Shown in pieces: positions 25,124 to 33,183 of a stretch of DNA of 64,000 nt; within the stretch, counting starts at the first letter, position 1, and the number at the start of each line of letters is the position of its first letter. A program made the position numbers and the translations under genes. Under the pieces are notes generated by a model. The model did not search any database, was not told the DNA's origin, and saw only the letters and a list, made by a program, of their open reading frames with translations. The stretch is from Scatomonas sp963928055 (lineage in GTDB: Bacteria; Bacillota; Clostridia; Lachnospirales; Lachnospiraceae), in assembly GCA_963928055.1 (NCBI GenBank), contig CAWVDN010000001.1, forward strand, positions 806,001 to 870,000. Reading direction: 5' to 3'.

Positions 25124-26935
25124 TTACCTTGCCCGCAGGGAATAGTTCCACTTGCTGAGAGTCAGATTCTTATTGTAGCAGGGATCTCCCGCCTTCAGAA
25201 GATCGATCCAGCGGTTCCTCATAAACTCGATCTCCTCCTGGAAGCGGCGGACCTTCTCCGGACTGTCCTCCGCTCCCCGGGATTTGGATTCGTCGTGGTA
25301 CAGTTCCACTTCCGGGTTGTACACTACCAGATACCCGGCCTTTCCCGCCCGCAGGCAGAAATCCACATCGTTAAAGGCCACCGACAGCTTTTCCTCGAAG
25401 CCGCCGAGCTCCCGGTACAGGCTTTTTTTCACCATCATACAGGCGGCGGTCACCGCGCTGTAGTCCATCTGTATAGAAGCCTTGTGAAGATAGCCGCTGC
25501 GGTTCCGGGGCAGGTTCAGGAAGGCGTGGCCGGCAATGCCGCCGATGCCGATGATGATCCCCGCGTGCTGCACGGTATCATCCGGATAATACAGCTTGGC
25601 TCCGGCGATCCCCACCTCCGGCCGCTGGCAGTTCCCCAGCAGTCCCTCGATCCACCCCGGCGTGATCACCCGGGTGTCATTGTTCAGCAGCAGCAGATAG
25701 TCCCCCTTCGCCTCCCGGGCCGCGAAATTATTGATGGCCGAATAGTTGAAGGGATGCTCCCATTGCAGGATCCGGATCCTGCCGTCTTTTTCCAGTTCCC
25801 TGTAATAGTCGAAGGTCTCCTGTTCCCGGCTGTTGTTTTCCACGATCAGGATCTCATAGTTCTGATAGGTGGATGTTTCCCGTATGGAGCGAAGACAGTT
25901 CTCCAGGGCTTCCTTCTGGTCCCGGTTGGGAATGAGGATGCTCACCAGAGGCTCTCCCTGCACCGGATATTCCACGTGATAAAATCCGAAATCTTTTGTC
26001 TGGGAAACAACGCCCCGGACGCCGGTCCTTTCCAGGTTTCCCTCGATGGCCCGTTTTCCCGCGTCGTAGGCGTACAGCTTGCTGGCCGGGTTGTCGGCGG
26101 TGGAAGCGCTATGGGTCCGCCAGTGGTACAGGATCCTGGGCACATGAGCGATCTTTTCCGCCTGCTCCGCGCAGCGGAAGATAAAATCGTAGTCCTGGGC
26201 CCCGTCAAATTCCCGGCGGAAGCCTCCGGCTTTTTCCGCCAGGGACTTTTTCACCACCAGAAAATGGCAGATATAGTTGTTGGACCGCAGCAGATCCAGA
26301 TTGAAATCCGGCTTCAGATGGGGCTGATAATGTTCCCCGTTCTCGGAGCGGATCTTGTCCTCATCGGTATAGATCATATCCGCCCCCTGCAGGATCCGGC
26401 AGGCAGCCTCATAGAGCGCGTCGGGAGCCAGCAGATCGTCATGATCCAGAAGTCCCAGATACTCTCCCCTGGCCATGGCAAAGGCGGCGTTGGTGTTCTC
26501 AGCGATGCCGGCGTTCTCCTTCAGATCCAGGCTGCGGATCCTGGGATCTTTCTGCTGATATTCCCGGAGCACCGCCTGCATGGAAGCATCCTCCGGGCTG
26601 GCGTTGGCCAGGCACAGTTCCCAGTAAGGGTAAGTCTGGGCCTCCAGGGAATCCAGCAGCTCCCGCAGGAATTTCTCCGGGGTCCGGTAGGCCGGCACGG
26701 CGATACTGATGGTGGCCGGATCCTTCCATTTTTTCTTTCTCTGTTTTTCCAGGGTCTCCTCCGAGGCCCTGTGGGCCTCGTACCAGGGGCCGTAGGGAAC
26801 CTCCTCCGGCTCCATCCGCTCCTGCAGCCTTGTGAGAAAGCCCTTCAGCCCGTAATGCTTCAGATACCGCAGGCCCTTTTGGATGGTATAGGGCTTTAAT
26901 TTCTTCAAAAAACGAAGCAGGGTATTGTCTGCCAT
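25124..26935 (-). CDS. Tandem GT2 glycosyltransferase
   Basis: A 603-residue protein with two GT2 domains. One begins at about residue 75 (ISIAVPAYRTPEKFLREL, LLDHDD). The other begins at about residue 330 (VSILIPNRDQKEALEN, LLNNDT). It is a clear paralogue of the C-terminal 530 residues of the protein at 6336-8780, sharing EFDGAQDYDFI/EYDGAQDYDFI and DYSAVTAACMMVKK. Two active sites suggest alternating linkages in a repeat unit. It is three bases from the aminotransferase gene and ten bases from the next GT. Substrate sugars are unknown. Confidence 0.87.
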   Translation of the reverse strand: MADNTLLRFLKKLKPYTIQKGLRYLKHYGLKGFLTRLQERMEPEEVPYGPWYEAHRASEETLEKQRKKKWKDPATISIAVPAYRTPEKFLRELLDSLEAQTYPYWELCLANASPEDASMQAVLREYQQKDPRIRSLDLKENAGIAENTNAAFAMARGEYLGLLDHDDLLAPDALYEAACRILQGADMIYTDEDKIRSENGEHYQPHLKPDFNLDLLRSNNYICHFLVVKKSLAEKAGGFRREFDGAQDYDFIFRCAEQAEKIAHVPRILYHWRTHSASTADNPASKLYAYDAGKRAIEGNLERTGVRGVVSQTKDFGFYHVEYPVQGEPLVSILIPNRDQKEALENCLRSIRETSTYQNYEILIVENNSREQETFDYYRELEKDGRIRILQWEHPFNYSAINNFAAREAKGDYLLLLNNDTRVITPGWIEGLLGNCQRPEVGIAGAKLYYPDDTVQHAGIIIGIGGIAGHAFLNLPRNRSGYLHKASIQMDYSAVTAACMMVKKSLYRELGGFEEKLSVAFNDVDFCLRAGKAGYLVVYNPEVELYHDESKSRGAEDSPEKVRRFQEEIEFMRNRWIDLLKAGDPCYNKNLTLSKWNYSLRAR

Positions 26936-26938
26936 CTG

Positions 26939-28084
26939 TTACTCCTTTGGTCCCTCAAACCGGAAAAATTCCCGGACACAGTCCGCCACGTAATCCGCCT
27001 CCTCCAGGGTCAGGGCGTAATACATAGGCAGCCGCAGCAGCCGCTGGCTCTCCCTGGTGGTCCACTGATCTTCCCCGTGGAACCGTCCGAACTTCTGTCC
27101 GGCGCCGGCGCTGTGAAGGGGAATGTAGTGGAACACGCTGCTGATCCCTTTTTCCTTCAGAAAATCTATCAGCCGGGTGCGCACATCCATATCTTTTACT
27201 TTAATATAGTACATATGGGCGTTATGCCGGGCGTAATCCGGCACGAAAGGCCTTTCCAGAAGTCCCGCCTCCTCCAGGGGCCTCATCCTCCGGTGGTACA
27301 GGTTCCAGACCGCCATCCTCCTGGCGTCGATGTCCTCACAGGCTTCCAGCTGGGCATACAGGTAAGCGGCGTTGAGATCGCTGGGCAGATAGGAAGAGCC
27401 GTAGTCCACCCAGGTATACTTGTCGATCTGGCCCCGGAAAAACTTGCTGCGGTCGGTTCCCTTTTCCCGGAGGATCTCCGCCCGTTCCAGATATGCATCC
27501 TTCTGGAACAGCAGGGCGCCCCCCTCTCCCATACTGTAATTCTTTGTCTCATGAAAGCTGAAGCAGCCGAAATCTCCCAGGGTTCCCAGGGGCCGGCCTT
27601 TATAATAGGCGCGCACGCCCTGGGCGGCGTCCTCCACCACTTTCAGATGATATTTTTCCGCCAGACCCAGAATGGTGTCCATCTCGCAGGCCACCCCGGC
27701 GTAATGCACCGGCACGATGGCCCGGGTCTTCTCCGTAATAGCGTCCTCGATCAGGGTTTCATCGATATTCATGGTATCCGGCCGGATATCCACAAATACG
27801 ATCCTGGCTCCCCGGAGAACGAAGGCGTCCGCCGTGGAAACAAAGGTGTAGGAAGGCATGATCACCTCGTCTCCCGGCTGTATGTCTGAGAGATAGGCCG
27901 CCATTTCCAGGGCATGGGTGCAGGAAGTGGTCAGCAGGGCATACTTTGTGGAAAGATTGTTCCGGATCCACTCCGAACATTTCTTTGTAAACATGCCGTC
28001 CCCGCAGATCTTTCCGCTCTCCACCGCTTCCCGGATATAATCCAGTTCTTTTCCCACAAAAGGGGGTCTGTTAAAATCAATCAT
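26939..28084 (-). CDS. rffA: dTDP-4-amino-4,6-dideoxy-hexose transaminase (WecE/RffA type)
   Basis: A 381-residue PLP-dependent aminotransferase of the DegT/DnrJ/EryC1 family. It has the opening IDFNRPPFVGKELDYIREAV, TTSCTHALEMAA, the PLP-contact VVEDAAQG and the Schiff-base lysine in SFHETKNYSMGEGGAL. These features match WecE/RffA closely. That enzyme aminates dTDP-4-keto-6-deoxyglucose to dTDP-4-amino-4,6-dideoxygalactose, using a precursor shared with rhamnose synthesis. It follows the two small transporter genes after 21 bases. The assignment to the galacto form is inferred from similarity. Confidence 0.87.
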   Translation of the reverse strand: MIDFNRPPFVGKELDYIREAVESGKICGDGMFTKKCSEWIRNNLSTKYALLTTSCTHALEMAAYLSDIQPGDEVIMPSYTFVSTADAFVLRGARIVFVDIRPDTMNIDETLIEDAITEKTRAIVPVHYAGVACEMDTILGLAEKYHLKVVEDAAQGVRAYYKGRPLGTLGDFGCFSFHETKNYSMGEGGALLFQKDAYLERAEILREKGTDRSKFFRGQIDKYTWVDYGSSYLPSDLNAAYLYAQLEACEDIDARRMAVWNLYHRRMRPLEEAGLLERPFVPDYARHNAHMYYIKVKDMDVRTRLIDFLKEKGISSVFHYIPLHSAGAGQKFGRFHGEDQWTTRESQRLLRLPMYYALTLEEADYVADCVREFFRFEGPKE

Positions 28085-28105
28085 ACGTTTCCTCTTTCCC
28101 GTAGC

Positions 28106-28447
28106 TTACGGAAGAGTATAGATGATCACTCCTCCGATTATGATCAGGTTCCCCAGGATCCTTCCTCTGCTGGCTTTTTCCCCCAGCACGAACACGGACA
28201 GCAGCATAACGAACACATAGGTAAAGGTGTCGATCACCGCCCCGTATTTCATATCCACCCGGGTATAGGCGTAGGTATTGGCCAGGAGTACCGCTCCGAA
28301 AATAAAATAAGCGGTGATCACCCGCCAGTTGAGATACTCCCGTATCCCGCTGGAATACGTCTTCCCGGCGCTCTGCTTCAGCAGCACCTGGGAGACCGCC
28401 GAAAAAAATGTACCGATGAACATGATCATCATAAACATATCATTCAT
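28106..28447 (-). CDS. SMR/EamA-type half-transporter 2 (ArnF-like flippase subunit candidate)
   Basis: A 113-residue protein with four hydrophobic segments, the size of a small multidrug resistance subunit. Motifs include FFSAVSQVLLKQSAGK in the first segment, and VFVLGEKASRGRILGNLIIIGGVIIY at the end in the EamA style. The ATG at 28447 overlaps the end of the sister gene by eight bases; an upstream extension would be read in the sister gene's other frame and is rejected. ArnE and ArnF form such a pair and flip undecaprenyl-phosphate aminoarabinose in Gram-negative bacteria. The same role here rests on the ArnC-like gene two positions upstream. Confidence 0.8.
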   Translation of the reverse strand: MNDMFMMIMFIGTFFSAVSQVLLKQSAGKTYSSGIREYLNWRVITAYFIFGAVLLANTYAYTRVDMKYGAVIDTFTYVFVMLLSVFVLGEKASRGRILGNLIIIGGVIIYTLP

Positions 28448-28790
28448 ATTTCTGCACCACCATGACTCCGACAAATACAATACAGATGCCGATGATATTG
28501 TTGACGCTGAGGTTCTCATGGAAGATCACCACCGCCCAGATCTGGGACCAGATCAGGTATACGCTGCGGTTGGCATAGGCCACCATCAGATCGAACTTTT
28601 TGATGGTCTTCTGCCAGGCGATGGCGTACACAAAACAGTTTGCCAGCATCAGGAACAGAAACAGATACAGTTTCCATCCCGCGAGACCGTGCTCCCGGAA
28701 CTCCGTGGAGGCCAGCTTGGAAAAGATGCTGGTAAAGGAAAACAGCAGGATATTCAGATGCAGCAGTACGTATTTTTTCGCTTTTTCCAT
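28440..28790 (-). CDS. SMR/EamA-type half-transporter 1 (ArnE-like flippase subunit candidate)
   Basis: A 116-residue protein with four membrane segments. It opens with LHLNILLFSFTSIFSKLAS and ends with VNNIIGICIVFVGVMVV, the usual SMR/EamA pattern. AYANRSVYLIWSQIWAVVI in the third segment resembles the region that lines the substrate pathway in EamA proteins. It overlaps its partner gene, which suggests a heterodimer made in equal amounts. It is the first gene after the promoter at 28849-28877. Confidence 0.8.
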   Translation of the reverse strand: MEKAKKYVLLHLNILLFSFTSIFSKLASTEFREHGLAGWKLYLFLFLMLANCFVYAIAWQKTIKKFDLMVAYANRSVYLIWSQIWAVVIFHENLSVNNIIGICIVFVGVMVVQKYE

Positions 28791-28812
28791 TTTGATCCAT
28801 CCTTCTTGCCCC

Positions 28813-28834
28813 GGCGGAAGATCCCCTTTCCGCC
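28813..28834 (-). promoter_or_regulatory. Leader hairpin before the half-transporter pair
   Basis: GGCGGAA (28813-28819) and TTCCGCC (28828-28834) form a seven-pair stem with an eight-base loop between the promoter and the start at 28790. There is no T-run, so it is not a plain terminator; a function is not evident. Confidence 0.4.
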
Positions 28835-28848
28835 TCCGGGCTTGAAAG

Positions 28849-28877
28849 ATTATATCACTTTTCCCGGAAAATCACAA
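28849..28877 (-). promoter_or_regulatory. Internal promoter for flippase, aminotransferase and glycosyltransferase genes
   Basis: TTGTGA (28877-28872), a 17-base spacer and TATAAT (28854-28849) with an extended TG form a strong match on the minus strand. The TGA of the -35 is also the stop codon of the ATP-grasp gene. Confidence 0.78.
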
Positions 28878-30059
28878 ATCTTTTTCGACTTTTACCGCCT
28901 GCCGGAAAAGATCATAAGCTTCCTGAAATTCTTCCGCGTCATCGGTATCCATGATCATATGGCCGATGCGGTCCGTACCGTTCTCCGCCGCAGGCAGGAC
29001 TTCTCCCGGCTGATAATCCAGCTGCCAGCGGATGCCCCTTCGCTCCAGCCCCGCCAGGATCTCCCGGTCTATGCCTGCCAACCTTCCCCCTGTTTCCGAA
29101 AACAGCAGCCGGGCCATGCAGGGAGTCCGTCCCCGGACGGGAAAATCCACCTTCTCGCCCAGAGCGGCCAGGATCATTTTTTCGTAATAGGAAAATCCGC
29201 AGTAGTCAGAGAGCAGCTCCGGGATGCAGGTGGCGCCGCTGCGCCCTCCCATCTCTATGATCCAGGCGTGATCGTCCCGCACAAACACATCGGCGTTAAA
29301 AGGACAGTCGTTAAGCCCCAGGGCCGCCGCCGCCAGAGTGATCTGCTGTTCAATCTCCCGCTGCAGCTTCTCTCCGCCCCGGAAGGGGAAACTATGGCCT
29401 GCGGGGATGGAAACCGCTCCCGCCCGGTACATGGTCTTGTCATGGGGCACCAGCAGCACCGGTTTTCCCTTGCGTATGAATCCGTCCACCCCGATCTCGT
29501 GGGCCCGGATAAACTCCTCCACCAGCACATACTCCCGGCCGCTGACCTTGACAGCTTCCCGGTAGGCCCGGCGCAGTTCCTCCGGATCCTCCGCCCGGGA
29601 GATCCCCCGGCTGCCGGATTTATCCACCGCCTTTACGCAGACGGGATATCCGATTTCCTCCGCTGCCGCCAGAGCTTCCTCCAGAGAAAAGGCGGGACGG
29701 AAGGCGGCCGTGGAGACGCCGCCGGCGGCAAAGGCCTGCTTCATCTTCCATTTATCCGTCGCCTGCTCCGCCGCCTCCCGGGAAATGCCGGGCAGGCCCA
29801 GGCAGCTGCACACATATCCCACGGCTGCCACCGCCACATCGGTCCCCGCTGTGCAGATCCCCCGGATCTGTTCCTCCCGGGCCGCCTTCAGGATCCCTTC
29901 CAGATCCCGGGTGTCCAGCTCATAGATCTTGTCTGCCAGAGCAAATCCCGGATAGTTACCCGGGATACTCACAACAATGGTATAAAGACCCATTTCTCCG
30001 GCCTTTTTTATCAGGGGCGCCTGGTAGATCCCGGCCCCCAGGATCATAAGTTTTTTCAT
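28872..30059 (-). CDS. ATP-grasp domain ligase of unknown substrate
   Basis: A 395-residue protein. The N-terminal Rossmann-like part starts MKKLMILGAGIYQAPLIKKA and holds ICTAGTDVAV. The ATP-grasp domain includes ATDKWKMKQAF, PVCVKAVDKSGSRGI for the ATP phosphates, VLVEEFI for the adenine hinge and the metal-binding IIEMGGRSGA. It is closest in style to the carbamoyl-phosphate/biotin carboxylase branch, whose small members join a carboxylate to an amine with ATP. The start overlaps the end of the ArnC-like gene by four bases (ATGA), so the two are translationally coupled. An inferred role is acylation of the 4-amino sugar with an amino acid or other acid. The substrate is not readable. Confidence 0.8.
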   Translation of the reverse strand: MKKLMILGAGIYQAPLIKKAGEMGLYTIVVSIPGNYPGFALADKIYELDTRDLEGILKAAREEQIRGICTAGTDVAVAAVGYVCSCLGLPGISREAAEQATDKWKMKQAFAAGGVSTAAFRPAFSLEEALAAAEEIGYPVCVKAVDKSGSRGISRAEDPEELRRAYREAVKVSGREYVLVEEFIRAHEIGVDGFIRKGKPVLLVPHDKTMYRAGAVSIPAGHSFPFRGGEKLQREIEQQITLAAAALGLNDCPFNADVFVRDDHAWIIEMGGRSGATCIPELLSDYCGFSYYEKMILAALGEKVDFPVRGRTPCMARLLFSETGGRLAGIDREILAGLERRGIRWQLDYQPGEVLPAAENGTDRIGHMIMDTDDAEEFQEAYDLFRQAVKVEKDL

Positions 30060-31021
30060 TCTGTCTTCCTCTCGGAAATGGCTTTATCCTCGGTTTCCTT
30101 GATATTTACCGTCTCCCGGACGATGTACTGGGGCGTCCGGTTGATGGTCAGCAGGATCTTTCCCAGATACTCTCCGATGATCCCCAGCACCAGCAGCACC
30201 AGGCCGAAAAAGATCAGCATGGTGCAGATCAGGGAGGGCCAGCCCATGGGCATGGCCGGATCAAAGATCAGCTTTCTCAGGAAGGTCACCACCGCCAGTA
30301 CAAATCCCACACAGGCGGAAATCCCTCCGGCAAAAGAGGAGATCCGCAGGGGGATCACAGAATAATTCCAGTAAGCCATCCACAGCTTGATGAGCTTTTT
30401 CAGGGTATAATTGGAGGTCCCGAACTCCCTCTTGTGATGCTCCACCGTCACGTTGCCGATGTTGTGGGTCACCCGGTAGAAGATCCCGTCAATGTAGGGG
30501 CTGTACCCCGGATATTTCATCACTTCCTCCGCCACCGCCCGGGTGATCAGCCAGAAATTGCTGGAATGGATCTTCTTGGGCCGTCCCAGGAGGATCCGGG
30601 AGGATACCTCGTTGAGCTTGCTGGTCAGGTTTTTGGCCGCCGAGTTTTTTCGTTTCTCGTATACGCCGTAGACCAGGTCATAGCCCTCCCGCATTTTCAG
30701 CAGCAGCCGGGAGATCTGAGAGGGATGGGTCTGCAGATCGTCGTCCATTCCCAGGATCAGATCTCCCTCCGCGTAGTGAAGGGCGGCCATGAGGGCATTA
30801 TGCTGGCCGAAATTGCGCATCAGGTTGATGCCTTTGACATTCCGGTATCTTTCGCTGAGTTCCCGGATCTTTTCAAAGGTGCCGTCCCGGGAATTGTCGT
30901 TGACCAGAACAAACTCACAGGTATATTCCGGCAGCTTATGGAATTCCTCCATGACCAGCTCCACCACTTCTTCGATGGATCGTTCCGAATTATAGCAGGG
31001 AATCACTACTGAAACTAACAT
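30056..31021 (-). CDS. ArnC-like polyprenyl-phosphate glycosyltransferase
   Basis: A 321-residue membrane GT2. The catalytic domain has VSVVIPCYNSERSIEEVV, LVNDNSRDGT, the diagnostic NLMRNFGQHNALMAAL and the metal motif GMDDDLQ. REFGTSNYTLKKLIKLW follows, then two membrane segments (residues about 230-255 and 265-290) and IIGEYLGKI. The whole layout matches ArnC and related enzymes that load an amino-deoxy sugar onto undecaprenyl phosphate. With the aminotransferase and SMR pair nearby, an aminosugar donor is the best guess. It starts three bases after the PLP enzyme gene. Confidence 0.85.
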   Translation of the reverse strand: MLVSVVIPCYNSERSIEEVVELVMEEFHKLPEYTCEFVLVNDNSRDGTFEKIRELSERYRNVKGINLMRNFGQHNALMAALHYAEGDLILGMDDDLQTHPSQISRLLLKMREGYDLVYGVYEKRKNSAAKNLTSKLNEVSSRILLGRPKKIHSSNFWLITRAVAEEVMKYPGYSPYIDGIFYRVTHNIGNVTVEHHKREFGTSNYTLKKLIKLWMAYWNYSVIPLRISSFAGGISACVGFVLAVVTFLRKLIFDPAMPMGWPSLICTMLIFFGLVLLVLGIIGEYLGKILLTINRTPQYIVRETVNIKETEDKAISERKTE

Positions 31022-31024
31022 GTT

Positions 31025-31993
31025 CTACTCCTCTGGTGTTAATATTCCGCCGCTGACCGCGTCGTAAAACAGCGGCGTTCCTCCGGTGTGCAGGAACAGC
31101 ACGTTTTTTTCCCGGAGCCCTTCCTCCTGCAGATAGCGGCACATACCGAGGAAGGCTTTTCCGGTATAGGTGGGATCCAGGGGCACTCCCGTCCGCAGGA
31201 ACACCTGCCGGATGCATTTCAGGACTTCTCCGTCATAACATCCGTAGCCGCCTTTCCGGTACCGGTCTTCCAGGATCACTTCCCTATCAGCCCCCGGCGG
31301 AACTTCCCGGCCTCTTTTGCGGAAGAACTCCTCCACTCCTTTCCGGAGGATCTCCGTTCCTCTTTTTTGGTCTCTGGAAATGGAAATGCCGATGATCCGG
31401 GGGCCGCCCCCCTCCAGCAGGCGGCCGCATACCAGCCCGCTCTGGGTAGCGCCTGTTCCCGAGGGGAGAAAGATCAGATCAAACTCCGCCTCCAGGCTTC
31501 TTCCCTGGTCTAGGATCTCCCGGTATATGGGGGCGTAGGCCTCTGCCGCGGTCCCCTCGTTTCCCTGGCCCAGACTGTTTCCGTAAATATAGTAGGGACG
31601 GTATCCCTGCTCTTTCAGCTGTTTTGTAAGCCTCTCCACGGTCTCCCGGATCTGGTTTTTCCCGCAGGGGACCAGCTGCGCTCCCGCCAGCTCCATGATC
31701 CAGCTGTTGGCAGTTTCCCCGGAACCTTCCGTTTCTCCTCCGGTACAGATGATCCAGCAGGGGATCTTTTTCTGATGACAGCGTCCCGCCAGCACCCGGC
31801 AGAGATTGGACCGGACATCTCCGTATCCGATCATGGCGTCGCAGCCTCTGGCTTCCATATCCCGGAAAAAGGCTTCCGCGATCCGCACTTTATTGCCTCC
31901 CAGAAAGTCCGGGAGCAGATCTTCCCTCTTAACAAAAATCCTGTTCCGGGATCCATCCCGGAACAGTTCATATACAGGTGTGATAAATTTCAT
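31025..31993 (-). CDS. PLP-dependent enzyme, D-cysteine desulfhydrase / ACC deaminase family
   Basis: A 322-residue fold-type II PLP enzyme. The Schiff-base lysine lies in VKREDLLPDFLGGNKVR and the phosphate-binding loop is LPSGTGATQSGL. Family members act on D-cysteine, 1-aminocyclopropane-1-carboxylate or L-cysteate, and some are racemases, so the reaction stays open. The ATG at 31993 is placed eight bases after GGAG; a GTG three codons upstream is less well spaced. It lies between the D,D-carboxypeptidase gene (31 bases upstream) and the ArnC-like gene (three bases downstream). The position suggests supply or removal of a D-amino acid or another small amino acid for envelope chemistry. Confidence 0.78.
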   Translation of the reverse strand: MKFITPVYELFRDGSRNRIFVKREDLLPDFLGGNKVRIAEAFFRDMEARGCDAMIGYGDVRSNLCRVLAGRCHQKKIPCWIICTGGETEGSGETANSWIMELAGAQLVPCGKNQIRETVERLTKQLKEQGYRPYYIYGNSLGQGNEGTAAEAYAPIYREILDQGRSLEAEFDLIFLPSGTGATQSGLVCGRLLEGGGPRIIGISISRDQKRGTEILRKGVEEFFRKRGREVPPGADREVILEDRYRKGGYGCYDGEVLKCIRQVFLRTGVPLDPTYTGKAFLGMCRYLQEEGLREKNVLFLHTGGTPLFYDAVSGGILTPEE

Positions 31994-32024
31994 TTTGTTC
32001 ACTCCGTCCGTCAGGATAAACCGT

Positions 32025-33179
32025 TCAGCGTCTTCTTCTGCGTCTGCGTCTTCTTCTGTGCCTGCGCACGGCCGCTATCCGGAGAGCCAGGGCGGCGGCG
32101 GCCAGGATCAGAAGCACCAGCAGCACGCTCCCCACGGTGCGCAGAACGCCGGAAATACCGGAGACGGCTCCCCCGGACGCGTCCTTCTCCTGCTGCTGCA
32201 GTTCTTTCAGAGTAAGGACCCCGTCGTCCTCACGTTCGTCCGTCAGGGAAGGCCGTTTTGTGGGCTCCGGCGTGTCTGTGGGTTCCAGAAGCTTCGCGTT
32301 GCTGTACACGTAGTCGAAAAGCGCCCGGGTATCCGTCCATTCCGCCAGTCCGTCGCTTTTCATGACCACGGCCACCAGCTGCAGGCCGTCCTTTTCCGCA
32401 AAGGTCACCAGCGTGTTCTTGGCCTCATCGGTATTTCCGGTCTTTCCGCCCAGGCAATAAGGATAATAATAAGGATCCCCTTCCAGGATCATCACGTGGT
32501 GGTTCTGATAGGGCCGGACATTGGGATTCATGTTGGTAGCCGGAAGTTCATAATTCCTGGTGGCGATGATCTTCCGGAATTCGTCGTATTGAAACGCGGC
32601 CTGGCTGATCCGGGCCAGATCATGAGCGGAGGAATAGTGGTCATCCGCATGAAGTCCGCTGGCATTGCTGAAATGGGTGGAGGTGCAGCCCAGCTGGGCA
32701 GCCTTCTGATTCATCAGATCCGCAAAGCCGCTTTCCGACCCTCCCACATACTCTCCGATCTGGGTGGCCACCTCGTTGGCGGATTTCAGCATCAGCAGAT
32801 ACAGACACTGCTCCATGGTGATGGTCTCCCCCACCTGCATACCGGCATTGCTGCTGCCTGCGTACACATCCCGGACTCCCAGTTCCGTAAAAGTCACCTG
32901 GGCGTCCAGCGGGGCGTTCTCCAGCGCCAGGAGCGCTGTCATGATCTTGGTGGTGCTGGCGGGATACATCTGTTTATCCATATCCTTATTGTACAGGATC
33001 TCCCCGTTGGAAAGATCCATGACCACTCCGGTCTCGCTGGCGATCTCCGGGGGAGCCGGCCATCCCTCCTTCACCTCCGCTGCCTGGACCTTGTGGGTTC
33101 CCAACAGGCAGACGGACAGGCAGAACGCTGTCAGACCGGACAGGAACCGGATGCTTCTCCGCTTTCTCATTTGCTTCAC
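32025..33179 (-). CDS. D-alanyl-D-alanine carboxypeptidase (peptidase S11) with polyarginine tail
   Basis: A 384-residue low-molecular-weight penicillin-binding protein that removes the terminal D-Ala of peptidoglycan stems. The signal peptide (FLSGLTAFCLSVCLLG) precedes the catalytic motifs STTK in YPASTTKIMTALLALE, SAN in KSANEVATQIG and KTG in GGKTGNTDEAK. The C-terminus has a membrane segment (SVLLVLLILAAAALALRI) and then HRRRRRRRRRR, an unusually long Arg run. The start is a GTG at 33179 with AGGAGG nine bases upstream; the ATG three codons later has no site of its own. It starts four bases after the gtrA-like stop. Confidence 0.93.
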   Translation of the reverse strand: MKQMRKRRSIRFLSGLTAFCLSVCLLGTHKVQAAEVKEGWPAPPEIASETGVVMDLSNGEILYNKDMDKQMYPASTTKIMTALLALENAPLDAQVTFTELGVRDVYAGSSNAGMQVGETITMEQCLYLLMLKSANEVATQIGEYVGGSESGFADLMNQKAAQLGCTSTHFSNASGLHADDHYSSAHDLARISQAAFQYDEFRKIIATRNYELPATNMNPNVRPYQNHHVMILEGDPYYYPYCLGGKTGNTDEAKNTLVTFAEKDGLQLVAVVMKSDGLAEWTDTRALFDYVYSNAKLLEPTDTPEPTKRPSLTDEREDDGVLTLKELQQQEKDASGGAVSGISGVLRTVGSVLLVLLILAAAALALRIAAVRRHRRRRRRRRRR

Positions 33180-33183
33180 TGTT

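Noticed and set aside
25085..26899. A 604-codon open frame on the plus strand over the tandem GT2 gene; similar long frames at 28314-30365, 42943-44700, 45835-47781 and 59627-61489
   Set aside because: They mirror strongly supported minus-strand genes in GC-rich DNA and show no protein-family motif.
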